From Plenodomus lindquistii (Eukaryota; Ascomycota; Dothideomycetes; Pleosporales; Leptosphaeriaceae): a stretch of 64,000 nucleotides of DNA. Shown here one piece after another: positions 12,101 through 22,919 of the stretch. The position numbers were made by a program, and so were the translations under genes. The stretch lies in NCBI GenBank assembly GCA_025504975.1, contig JANUWI010000003.1:558001-622000 (forward strand), given 5' to 3'. Below the pieces are notes generated by a model, which was not told the origin of the DNA, made no database searches, and saw nothing but the letters and a program-made list of their open reading frames with translations. The number at the start of each line of letters is the position of its first letter. Position 1 is the first letter of the stretch.

Positions 12101-14272
12101 CACAAAAAATTACTACCAGCGCCTGCGACTAGTCTACTAACGATTTGAGACTTGAAATCTTCTTTTGCATGCATGTATTGGATTTCAGCGTCAACATACG
12201 CGCGTATGTCCCTCTTGGTCTCCTCGATGGGCAGGTGAACGACAGGCACAGCCATAGACAATCGATCGAACGTCGTTATAAGGTCGGGTGTCCGGCGACT
12301 CACCAGGAGGACCTTTATAGTAGATGTCGATTTGGACACGTCTTGCATGAGCTCGAGTAAAGCCTGAGGGGAGTCAGATTCATCAAGCGCGTCGATGACC
12401 CATGTCATGGTGGTTGTGAGACGCATTTTGAAAAGGACATTCACAAAGACCTTTTCCCAAAGCGACTTAACATCCATCTTTTCCACAGATTTTGACGAGA
12501 ATCGTATTTCCTGAAGTTCAGTGCGGAATCGTGGGAGTTGCTCAGCAAGCTGGAAGATGATAGTCCTTAGGCATGTGCTTGCCGAACGCTTGACCTGATC
12601 ACCAAAACGGAAAAAGTAGAATGCGCAGAATGACTCTTGGAGTAAATGATTGACGACGAAGGCTGATAACACTGATTTTCCGCTTGCGGGTAAGGCATTG
12701 AGCCAGAGCATCTTTGACTTGTCGCTTTCGTTGAGCCATTCTTTGAAGGAAGGATTTCCAAGTATCCATTCACAGGTTCCCGTAGTCCAACGCTTGCGAA
12801 AGAAGTCGAGGTCGCCATGGTAATTCTCAGACACCGCCAATAAAGTCTCGAGCTGTTCTATCTCGGACTTTGAGTGTGCTGCAAGCAGATGCTGGCCTAA
12901 GTGGCTTAGTATTCGACTATGGCGAACAGTGAGATTGGTACCTTTAGATCGAATCGTAGTAACCAGCGTTTTCAAAGCATTCCGAATACTGACGTAGTTT
13001 GTGTCATGTACGCTGTCGTATTTGCAAACCGAGTGATGATCGGCACTCAGTGATTTCGATATCTCAGCGGAATAGCCTAAGGTGGCTGATGCTTTTTCGA
13101 CCACCATCTACGCACACGTCAGCAAAGCTCTTTATTCCTTTACTCGAATTACACACCATTTTCTTGGGCCCAACCGCGGTAGGCAGCGTCTCGTAGAATG
13201 AAAGTATATCGAGCTTCGGAGCGATGTGCCGGAACTGCTCATTAAGGGCTTGAATGGTAGGTGAGCCATGTTTTAGCTCGCCGACGTACATCTTAGGGCT
13301 ATGGTTGAAGATAGAGACAGTCAAGATACGATTGAGTATCTCCGCCAGGTCTGAACCTCGATGGGGTGTTGCAAGGAAGAGAATAGCGCTAATACTTGAC
13401 ACAATATCGGAATAATTTTCGTCGTTCTGTCCTAGGATATATGCCTGTACGTGTCAAATTTCTATGGTACGACTGCGACATTTGAAGGTGACGCTTACTT
13501 GTTTGACTACAAGACCTCCCATTGAGTGCACGATGAAGATGATAGGTCGCTGGAGCCAAATATGAGCCTAGTGATACATACTTATGTGTTGCCCAAGTCT
13601 TACTTTGCCAAGGTCCAACTCATTCAAGTCTCCATCCTTCGCAAACTTCATAGAGTAGAGAAGGTCCTTTGCGAAATCTGCGATACCAGTGATAGGTGCA
13701 GGCCCGACGGCCGCAAAATTTGCATTGTAGCCAAATGACAGGATCCTAGCTGATGATATAGCAGGCTCAGACGGAAGCCATCTCTCTGGCCAGAAGTAAT
13801 TGAGATCTCGACCTTTAGACCAAGTCGCTCGACTTGTTCCTCCGAGGCCATGGACAAAGATGATGTCCAGGGGCGGGTGAGTTTCAGGCTGGTAAATGAC
13901 CGTGAGACCAAGTGGATCATTGGAGCGATTTGAGGACCGCGAGCGCGAGCGGTTGTCTACATCAAATGTTGAGTGCGACTTGGAGATGGTTCGATGAGGA
14001 GACTGAGTTGGGCTGATCGACTCGTTTGGCTCGCTTGCTCGACGAGCGTCTCCAACCGATCTTGGACGTAAAGCAGAGCCAACAGAAGCGGGTGATGGTG
14101 ATGGTGACGAGATTGGTTCCGTCTGCGACTGCTCTGCGCCTGCGACTGTGTTATCCGAACTCGCTTCCGACTTTCGTGACCTCCATGAACCCCCTTTGAT
14201 GATGCTTTTCACTGACCGCTAGGTTCGTTAGCCAATCCTCGCTGCCTTTCGTGGTCCAAGTTCTCATACCAT
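9142..14272 (-). CDS. NLR-like STAND protein: serine hydrolase + NACHT + WD40
   Basis: Five exons (14272..14270, 14218..13604, 13549..13499, 13444..13157, 13107..9142) give 1640 residues. Exon 1 is only the ATG; the next codons are RSVKSIIKGG. After a Ser-rich leader (about 10-105) comes an alpha/beta-hydrolase of the SesB/DUF676-like type: IIFVHGLGG (about 118-128), nucleophile elbow VHSMGG with Ser at about 215, and FLATPHRG. A NACHT NTPase follows: Walker A LPASGKS near 458-464 and Walker B VIDALDE near 558-564. The C-terminal half has degenerate WD40-like repeats, for example IAVATGSGRVVLYH, KVWSVDTGL and FSPDRNYIAVAY. Fungal NLRs of this layout act in non-self recognition and programmed cell death; activation is thought to follow ligand binding by the repeats, with the hydrolase as effector. 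The role here is inference. Its repeats diverge from each other, unlike the near-identical repeats of HNWD incompatibility genes. Confidence 0.87.
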
Positions 14273-14898
14273 TTTGCGGGTCACTGTAGAAGCTGAATTA
14301 CTTAGCCAGAAGTGTCGGCGGCTCTTCCACTATGAAGGTTGCGCTTGCCTATTCACTCATCACTTGATTGGACAGTGCGATACACACCAACACAGCCCCA
14401 CTTGGTTAGTGTAAGCCTCCACAGAACATCAGCATTGACACTGACCGGTTCTCGCTCCTCCGCGGAATCCTCATAGTACCATCGTTACAAGGCTCCGCGC
14501 TGACATCGGTGTAGACCCTGGTCCGGGTGGGGGTATTGCGACCCTGGTTGGTTTCGTAGCCTGTCAAGATTATGACGATGCCACTGTATGTTTGCCTGTT
14601 TGCAGCCACGTAGCACTAGTATAAACACCTATGCACCACAAAAGTAAAACTATAACTTTCCCACGTCAGCACGCTGAGGTCTGACAAAAGGTCGTTGTAG
14701 GCTCGCCTAATCGCCTTGGCCGTCTCGCATGCGAAGCAAGGTTGGCGAACGATCGTATGTCAATACTCAGCCTGGTATAAGATCGGTAAAGGTAACCAAC
14801 TCGGATTCGATCCTTCTGAAACCGACCCACGGTATAGCCTCATCGAATTCGCGCAAAAGGTACTCTTTCATACGAGGATCAGAGACATAAAGTGCAGT
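14273..14898. other. Divergent intergenic region with uncertain 5' end of next gene
   Basis: Lies between the NLR start and the chosen start of the kinase-like gene. The frame of that gene is open back to about 14716 without an ATG before 14899, so a further 5' exon of it may lie here. No other feature is seen. Confidence 0.35.
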
Positions 14899-16141
14899 AT
14901 GATTACCATAGAAGTCGTCGATCAGTGGCAGCCACCGACCGAGTCTTTAGGTAGAGTACCGTTAGTAGTACCTGGCAAGAGTGGTGATAAGCAGATTGGT
15001 GGTGACTTTCCGCTTGATCAAGTTGTCATCGATCGTAGGTTTTACACAATGAAACCAAGAACACGGACTGACCATCATTAGAATTCCCAGCGGGAACCCA
15101 GGTTCACACATGCGATCGATATGGCGCTTCTGCTTGGACAGTAACGGCGAGAATTGAGACCACGCTGGCAGACGGTGAACCGAAATACTACTTTTTGAAG
15201 GTATGACGCGCTAAGATCACTTGAAGAGCGTACCTAACTCATGAACTCAAAGTGTGCCGATGGAGATCAAGGAAAAGCGATGCTTGAAGGAGAGTTCAAT
15301 TCCATGGTCGAACTCTTCGAAACGTCGCCTGAGTTCGTGCCTGAGCCCTACACATGGGGCAAGCTGAACGTCTCGGATCCCGACACGTACTACTTCCTAT
15401 GTGACTTCGTCGAGATGACCAGTCAGATTCCAGATCCTATCCAATTATGTGCAAAGCTTGCTCAGCTGCACCAAGTGTCCAAATCGCCTACTGGTATGTT
15501 TGGTTTTCATGTCAACACCTGTCAAGGTAACCTTCCACAACAGACGGCATGGAATCCAACCTGGATGGGTTTCTATATACAGCTCGTGAAGGGAGCGATG
15601 CAGCTGAATAGGGAGATAAACGGAACCTGGAAAAACCTCGAACAATGCGTTGAACGCCTCATTCAGCATGTTGTCCCAAAGTTGCTTGGGCCTTTGGAAG
15701 AGAACGGGCGCAAAGTCAAGCCTACATTGATCCACGGGGACCTCTGGGACGGCAACATCGGCACCGACTTTAAGACCGGTGAAATATACGTCTTTGACGC
15801 CAGCGTGTATTATGCACACAATGAGATGGAGATTGCCATGTGGCGCGCAAGATTCAACAAAATCATGACCTCAAAGGTCTACACGCACACCTATCTCGCG
15901 AGGATGGGCATCAGTGAACCTACAGAACAGTTTGATGATCGGAATCGGCTCTACAGCGTCTACATGACCTTACACGAGTCTGCTTGCCACAATGGCTCAA
16001 GTTTCCGCGAAGAGTAAGCAGGACATCGGCTGCAGGACTTCTGGACCATGCTGACTTCGTCATAGGTGCTACGAGAACATGAACTATCTCATTGAAAAGT
16101 ATGCACCATTCCAAAAAGGCGAGTCTGGTCTTCCTGAGTAA
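14899..16141 (+). CDS. Fructosamine/ketosamine-3-kinase family protein
   Basis: Four exons (14899..15034, 15091..15200, 15253..16013, 16066..16141) encode 360 residues. Splicing joins GDFPLDQVVIDPGTQV to YGASAWTVTARIETTL and YYFLKCADGDQGKAMLEGEF, the N-lobe of the fructosamine-kinase fold with its strand lysine (FLK) and helix glutamate. The C-lobe has the catalytic loop HGDLWDGNIG and the metal-binding aspartate in VYVFDASVYY-like IYVFDASVYYAHNEMEIAM. The last exon supplies ECYENMNYLIEKYAPF, usual for the family's C-terminal helix. Family members phosphorylate ketosamines on glycated proteins and trigger deglycation in the cytosol; substrate here is unknown. The start is uncertain: ATG 14899 is the first in-frame ATG upstream of conserved sequence, but the preceding residues look non-conserved. 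Confidence 0.82.
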
Positions 16142-16636
16142 TCTCACGCGAGCGCATGGGCACTGTATGATATATGCCATACCAAGGTTAGTGCCATACT
16201 GCGCAACGCTTGGGACTTGATCGATGGGATACGAAATTACACGAGTTACGGTCATGATCGGTGAGCCCGTGAGTCTTGAAAGCCTGCACAATTCCTTGGC
16301 GTTAAGCCACAGTAAGACGTCGCATGGTGTACCCCCATGCCGAGAGCGGTCACAAAAGTGAGGGGCATACATGGATAGCACACGCCTTGATAACAAGGTC
16401 CATTGGTTGCTGTGCCATGGATCGCACAGCATGAATACCTGGCACTGCAGATCTCACGTACATATTACATCAACGAAGTCATCTATCCGCTACCTAAAGC
16501 GTCCTCGTCATCGATGCGGCTCTGCGGCCGGTGACCACAAGCGTTTCGCCCGCGAACCCAGCACATGCCATTACTGTCTTTCGCTCGATCTTCTCGCCTG
16601 AACGATCTCCATTCCAATACTTTAGCTATTCAAAGC
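16142..16636. other. Intergenic, promoter of MFS gene
   Basis: Holds the 3' flank of the kinase-like gene and the 5' flank of the transporter. An in-frame upstream ATG at 16565 would extend the transporter by 24 residues. No other feature is seen. Confidence 0.35.
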
Positions 16637-18557
16637 ATGTCTGCCAAACGAACCCCCCCAAAAAGTAGGCTCACGCCAACCCAGTTTCCATGGAAGACAC
16701 CATGCGCTACACCCCCTCTCCCTCCTCCAGGAGAACCCTCCTTACCACCCGCCCCCTCCATTTCTCCTCCCCCAATCCTTTACTCCACATTCACGCCCTT
16801 CCAAAAACGTCTCATAATATTCCTCATAACCTTCGCCGCAACCTTCTCCCCGCTCTCCTCCTTCATCTTCTTCCCCGCCATACCCGCCCTCTCCACCTCA
16901 CTCCACGTCTCCGTCGAAAAAATAAACCTTACAATAACATCTTACATGATCGTCGCGGGCATCGCGCCCGCACTCATCGGCGACATGGCCGATGTGACGG
17001 GGCGGAGGGTCGTGTATCTCCTGACCATGGGGATATATTGTGTTGCGAATGTGGGCATAGCGGTGCAGAGTAGTTGGGCGGCGCTGTTTGTGTTGCGCAT
17101 GGTGCAGAGTGCGGGGAGTGCTGGTTAGTGTTATCTTGATCTTTGGTATTTTTTTATTATTTGGCTTTGTGAATGAGCGCGAGATGTGGGGTGTGAGAGG
17201 GGTTGAGTAAAGTTGTGGTGCTGATTCTGGCAAAGCGACGATTGCGATTGGATACGGTGTTGTGGCTGATATTGCGGGGCCGGCGGAGAGAGGCGGGTTT
17301 GTGGGCACGCTTTTGCTTGGGTGAGTGTGTGGGTTGTCTTCTCGGTATACTGGAGTCCTGGGGTTGAGAGCGGAGTACACTGACTGTGGCGTGTAGACCC
17401 AATGTAGCGACGGCCATTGGCCCGGTTCTGGGCGGTGTCCTGGTTCAACAACCAGGCTGGCGTTGGATCTTCTGGTTCCTTGCTATAGCATCCGCTGTAT
17501 GTTTCTTCTCCATGATGATCTATCTGCCAGAAACATGCCGGTTCATCGTGGGCAACGGCTTGGTCCCTGTTTCTGGTATTCATCGGACGCTGTTGTCTCG
17601 AGTAACATCGCTATGTCGCTCGGGGAAGGAACGCTTGGATGCTGAAAAAGCCATGACAGCGCAGACAAATCTGCCTAAAAAGAAGCCATTTAAGTTTCCA
17701 AACCCACTGGCTAGCCTAAAAATGCTGTTGAGAAAGGACACAGTCTTGATCACGCTGATATACGGGCTCTATTATACCAATTTCAGCTGCTTGCAGGCCT
17801 CGCTGTCTACGCTGTTCATCGATATCTACGAGGTCACCGAGCTGCAGGCTGGTCTGACATACCTACCATTTGGTCTGGGTTCCGTTATTGGCGCGTATTG
17901 CTCCGGTACGTAATTTGACATGCGGTATCAGTACAAGTTACCTGATTTTGACAGGCTCACACAAGGTATCCTGATGAACCGCGACTACCGCATCACAGCA
18001 CGAGACTACAACATCGTCATCGATAACATCGCTGGTGACGATCTATCTACGTTTCCTATCGAGGAGGCGAGGTTCAGGAGTATATGGTACTCGATCAGCG
18101 CGACAGGTGTTTGCACAATGGGATATGGATGGACGTTGCACACCAAGACTGTACGTCAAATTCTGTTTGTGGCCAAAGAAAATGGATGTATAGAGCTCCC
18201 CGTCGTATGAGAAACTCTTCTGACGCGCTGGCACAATAGCACATGGCCGCGCCCCTCATTCTACAATTTTTCATCGGCTTCGCCATCGCTGTCACATTTA
18301 ACATCTGCGGTACACTACTTGTAGATCTGCATCCAAAGTCCCCGGCGGCAGCACAAGCAGCAAACAACATTGTGCGGTGCTCGCTTGCAGGAGTAGGTCT
18401 TGCGGTTCTAGATGTGATCTTAAGGCATATTGGCGTGGGGTGGACGTTTACTTTGCTTGGGGGGATCAGCTTGGGCTGTTTGGGAATCGCGTGGTTGGAG
18501 TGGCGGTTTGGGAAGGAGTGGCGGGAACAGTTGGCTGCTGAGGGTGTTGAAAGGTGA
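16637..18557 (+). CDS. QDR-like MFS drug:H+ antiporter (DHA1 type)
   Basis: Five exons (16637..17123, 17236..17320, 17397..17905, 17966..18150, 18240..18557) encode 527 residues. After a proline-rich cytosolic leader the first membrane helix is LIIFLITFAATFSPLSSFIF. The MFS loop 2-3 signature follows as GDMADVTGRRVVYLL, then the motif-C-like GYGVVADIAGPAERGGFVG and LGPNVATAIGPVLGG of drug antiporters. A long central loop (KKKPFKFPNPLASLKMLL) separates the two six-helix halves, and PIEEARFRSIWY with WTLHTKT precedes helices 9-12. The closest recognisable family is the quinidine-resistance/Flr1-like DHA1 group at the plasma membrane, which exports organic cations and xenobiotics; the substrate is unknown. 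The exon 4 acceptor is slightly uncertain (ACAAG used, giving GILMNRDYR). It is convergent with the GH47 gene, 238 bp apart. Confidence 0.86.
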
Positions 18558-18795
18558 AGAGATAGGACTTGCAAACAGCTAATCGGATCGGGATGATGCT
18601 ATAAAGAAAAGATGTTTACATTCAATGTCAGTTGCATCTATCTGAACCGGTCGACGCCGATTTACCAGGGAGCCGAATAACTCCGTAAAATGCCATACTC
18701 TACTCCCATACCCTCAAATCTTCATTTAACCAAAATCCACCATCCACAATACCCACCCTTCTCCCACCCCCCAACCCCCAAAACCCCACACCACA

Positions 18796-21700
18796 CTACA
18801 CCGGCCTTCTAAAAGGATGCGCCTCAGTATTCAACACCCACTCATCCAAACTAACCACCCCCTCCTCCTCAAACAGCAAATAAAAATACTTCAGCGTTTC
18901 CGCCAACCAAAAGCTCTCCATCTCATCGTTGATAGTAGGATGCAGCTTTGTAACGTCGTCAACAGCGCTGTTGCCGTACTCGGTGGCGGTATGCGTATTG
19001 ATGGCTTGGAACATGCGCCAGCCGGCTTCGCGGTAGTGCGGGGACCCTGTTATGCGGTACAAGTAGAAGACGGATTCTATGGCTTCGGGGCTGGTGAAAG
19101 GGAAGTGTTAGTGGTGAAATGGGTTGGGGTGGGAGGGTTGTGAGATGAGGGGGAGTGGTGATGGGGGGGATAGAGTAGACGTACCGGAGGATATAATTCC
19201 GTCCTGGAATGCGAGTGACGCCGGGTGGTAATCGCTCCTCTTGAATCCGACTCTGCACATAATCCTTGTGGCTTACCACCGGGGGCGGCGAGTATATGTG
19301 TGGCATGTGTGGCAGCGTTGCGCTAGGTTGGGCCCCAAGTTCAGGGATATCAAGGCCTTTTTGGACTTTTGTGGGCGGTCCCTCGCCTTCTTCTGACTCG
19401 CCGCCCATGACGGAGGCGTGGTCTTGGTGGGGCGCAAGACCGGGTGGCGTGGAGGGCATGTGAGCGATTTCGGCGTCATCGACGAGGTCGGGAAGTTGGC
19501 GTTTGTCGAGGGTGTCGGCCCAGACTGATGTCATGGGAGTGTATTGGGCATCGAAGCGAGCGATTGCTGGGGAGGGCTTGGGTGCTGCGGTCATGGCGGC
19601 GAGTTCGGATTGGTATTGTCTAGAGGCAGCTGCTAGGTTTTTCTCGTAGGCTTTGAGTTGGCGTTCGTGGCTTGCGATGCGGTATGAGTAGGAAGGATCG
19701 AGTGCTTCCCAGTACGCGGTTTGGTTCCAGGCACAGTTGGTCGCATCTTCGCAGGGGATCACTTCGAAAGATTCGGGCATGATACCGCTTTGTGTCATGT
19801 CGTAGCTCCATATACAGCCTTCGGTGAGCTTCTTTGCGATCTCGAGGTCGTCGGGACGTTCGAAGATCTTGGCGCCCATGGCAAACATACCGCCAGCGAA
19901 GCAAGTGAGATGTGCGTTCTCGCCAATGAGTTCGCCCGCTTCGCCGTCGTCGGTCTTATCTTTTACAGTAAATTTACCACTGAATAAGATGTCATTGCCA
20001 TCTGGGAGCATGGGTCGGAAAATGAGATGCTTCTTGACGACGTCCATGGAAGCTTCGTACATGGTGCGATACTTTTCAACTTGGCCGCCGAGAAGAAGGT
20101 ACTGTTTGGGAAGGTATTCATATGTAGAGTCTGACTCGCCACCGAGGGTGTATTTATCTCGTGAGTATCCAGCTGGTGCTTGGAAGCCTTGTGCAACACA
20201 TTCAGGAAGGGTCGGTTTTGCCGCTAACGATGGCTCAGCGGGCGATACGTTCTCATTGTCTAGCGCTCCAATTGGGGGCTCGCTAAGATCAACATCCAGC
20301 TGTCTTTTCGTCAAAACGCCTCCGACCGGGACATCGTCAGAAGAATCCCAGTTGTTAATTTTCCCCTTTGCAGCCGGCGCGTCGTCATAAGTAACACTGA
20401 TCGGCTTTGGCAGATCCATCGGTTTATATCTCTTATCATCCTCAAGAGGCTTGCCTTCCCAATTCTGGATCTTGCCCTTAGCAGCCCCGTTCAATCCCGG
20501 GTCAGCTTGCGTCGGTGTATCTGCTTTAGCAGGCACATCATCAGACACAAGGACCACAGGCTCCGGCAAGTCCAATGGCAGATATTTCTTGCCATCTGGC
20601 GAGAGCTTCTCCGTCGCCGCAGCAGGAGCCGCAGCGACTGTCTCATCCGCATTGAGTCCATGATCGAAATATCCCTGAGGTGGTTGCAGCGGGGATTGCC
20701 CCACGGGGACGGTTGGCAACTTGCTGCATCCAGAAATATCCAAGCTTGTTGGCCACATTCCAGGAAGACTGGATTTCATCTGAAACTCCTCCAGGTTATC
20801 GGTGATGCGCGCAATCGCATCGTAGTACTTGTCTTCGCCTGTGAGCTGAGCTAGCCTAGTGAATTCCATGGAAAGTGACCCAATCTCCGCAAGGACGGCG
20901 CTCATGCTAGCGCGATGTTTTTGAGAGGCGAATTGCGGTCTCCAGTAGTAGTATAGCTGAGGCATGCGGTTCGGCGTGTCGAATGCACTCATCAGAATCT
21001 CTGCGAGCTCCACAGCCTTGTCCAGGAGATTCTTGTACTTCTTTCCACTGACATCGTACGCTGCAACCAGTCCGCCGAGGTAGCGGATCGTCGTCTCGAA
21101 CATAGGGATATCTGGACGCATGGTGGTCGTGAAGTCTATTTCGTCCACGGCTTTGGCTGCCTCCTCAAAGTCCTCCTTCAGACCCATTATCCACAGTGTG
21201 TCCAAAGAGTCGACCAGAGTAGCGCCCCATTGTGCGAATGGGTCTCTGAAGGTGCCAGACATGGGCTTGACCTCATCGTGTAGCCACGCGAATTTCTTGT
21301 ATCCGTCCCAAGACTTCTTGGCGACATCTTTTATTATGGCCAGTTTTGCCAATCGGTCTGCCTTCTCTGCAGCGCCCTCGGGCTTGAACTTGTGTTGAAT
21401 CTTAGGGACTGGTTTCGGCTTGCCCGTGGGCAGTGGTATTATCGATTTCGAAGGAACGGGGAACTGCTCAGGTAGCTTCGACCAATGGATGGCTGGTATG
21501 CTACTTAACGACGAGTCCGAGGCGTCGTCGTTCGGAATCGCGCCGTTGATCGGCTTGCCATATCGTTGCGGTCGTATCGGCGAGGGGATGCTCGGCTTCT
21601 CTTCGCTCTTCGCTGCCGCGGGCGTCGAGCTAGTCGAACGCAATGGCGACGACGATTGCGACGGCAATTTCTTCACTGGGGGCGGTGTTTGCAGCACAGG

Positions 21701-21937
21701 GGGCTGTGTGGCGGCGGGGATGTCGAGTCTCAGACTCTTGGTCTCATATGCGACCGCGGGGCGTGGCTTCGTGTCCACCTCAGGCTTCTTTTCCTCGCCG
21801 TTCCTGAGACCCGCCGCGCCCGCTGCACTCGATGCAGCTTCCCGCCATGCCGCGCCCGACGTCCCAAATTTATATAGCGCGACAACAGCAATGAAGGCAA
21901 AGACCAGAAAAACGCGATAGCGTCTGAAGCGTAGCAT
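18796..21937 (-). CDS. GH47 class I alpha-1,2-mannosidase with large insertions
   Basis: Two exons (21937..19185 and 19090..18796) encode 1015 residues. An uncleaved signal-anchor (about 6-22, YRVFLVFAFIAVVALYKFG) marks a type II ER/Golgi protein, followed by a Pro/Ser-rich stem to about residue 185. GH47 catalytic blocks are clear: FRDPFAQWGATLVDSLDTLWIMG split as DPFAQWGATLVDSLDTLWI (about 232), ETTIRYLGGLVAAYD, MPQLYYYW, HLTCFAGGMFAMG, GIMPESFEV, GRNYILR/PEAIESVFYLYRITG across the intron, and ESFWLAETLKYFYLLF. The final VLNTEAHPF contains the calcium-binding threonine. Such enzymes trim alpha-1,2-linked mannose from N-glycans. Unusually, about 170 residues (about 420-590) of acidic, Pro-rich, partly repeated sequence interrupt the catalytic domain, and a second insertion covers about 755-890. 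Both are in frame and without intron signals that would remove them. Confidence 0.92.
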
Positions 21938-22919
21938 GGTGAAAGGAGCGGACGAGAATCAGAAGGTCGCGTGCGAACAGGTGTCGCAAAGTCGGTGTAA
22001 GGAACGTCAAGAAGTTCAACGGCGTGGGGAGGTCGCGCTTGCCATTGATCGCAAGTCAAAGCAAGGAAAGCACAGAGTCGGACATGTATCTAGAGAGGCA
22101 AAAGAATGGATTGGCAGACTACGTTAACTGGCTTGTGTCAAGATGTCCGGCTTGGCTCTCGCGCAGAGGTGCCACCACCCTGGAGATTGTTTCACGCTCC
22201 GAAATCTTTCAGTGGTCCCTGGACACTATCTGCATACCGATGTAGATAAGAGTCCATTTGTTGAGCTCTGCTTCACACCACAGTCTGTCAGACGCGCATC
22301 TTTGTTCGTGTTTTCATGTCCTGCTTGGACTTGCACATGGCAGTTTGCCGGATTGTCAAAAGGGCATCGCGCCCCCCGCACTGTTGGTAGCATCCGTCTT
22401 TCCGTCCTAGCGGAGGCACTAACTTAAGCTTAAATGACCCTGCCAATCCTGCCTGGAAAATAGGGGTCCGAGAGCCACAGCGCGCATGCGAACACCGTTA
22501 CACACTGCCCCATGTTACCATCCCAACCAAGTGTGCAAGTGGCGCCTCGCTCGTTCACAGAACCTCGATTCTGTATGATGTTCGAGCTGGATTTTCCGAG
22601 CTTATGGATGCAAATATTTCTAAAGTCATCCGGACAGTTGTTCGTGGCATTTAATCTATTTTGACAGGCCTGATATAGTGCAGCAATTCATGCCGAAGCT
22701 TCTCCATATAGCAAATACCTCAGACCTCGGCTCGTCAGGGCCAGACATGCAACAGCAACGCCTTGTTGAGGGTCGTCATGCTTGCTACGGTGCGCTCGCG
22801 ATGTCTTATGCGGAAATACCACTATCAACCATCTTATTGTCCTTCTTCACCACCTGGGCCAGGCTGCCGTCCCTATTACATTCGTTAGCGAGCGTCATCG
22901 AGTGGTGGGCCGCTTTGTG
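21938..22919. other. Intergenic, no gene supported
   Basis: About 980 bp between the mannosidase start and the CCT6 stop. It should contain the mannosidase promoter and the CCT6 3' UTR. Small frames on both strands show no recognisable motif. Confidence 0.45.
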
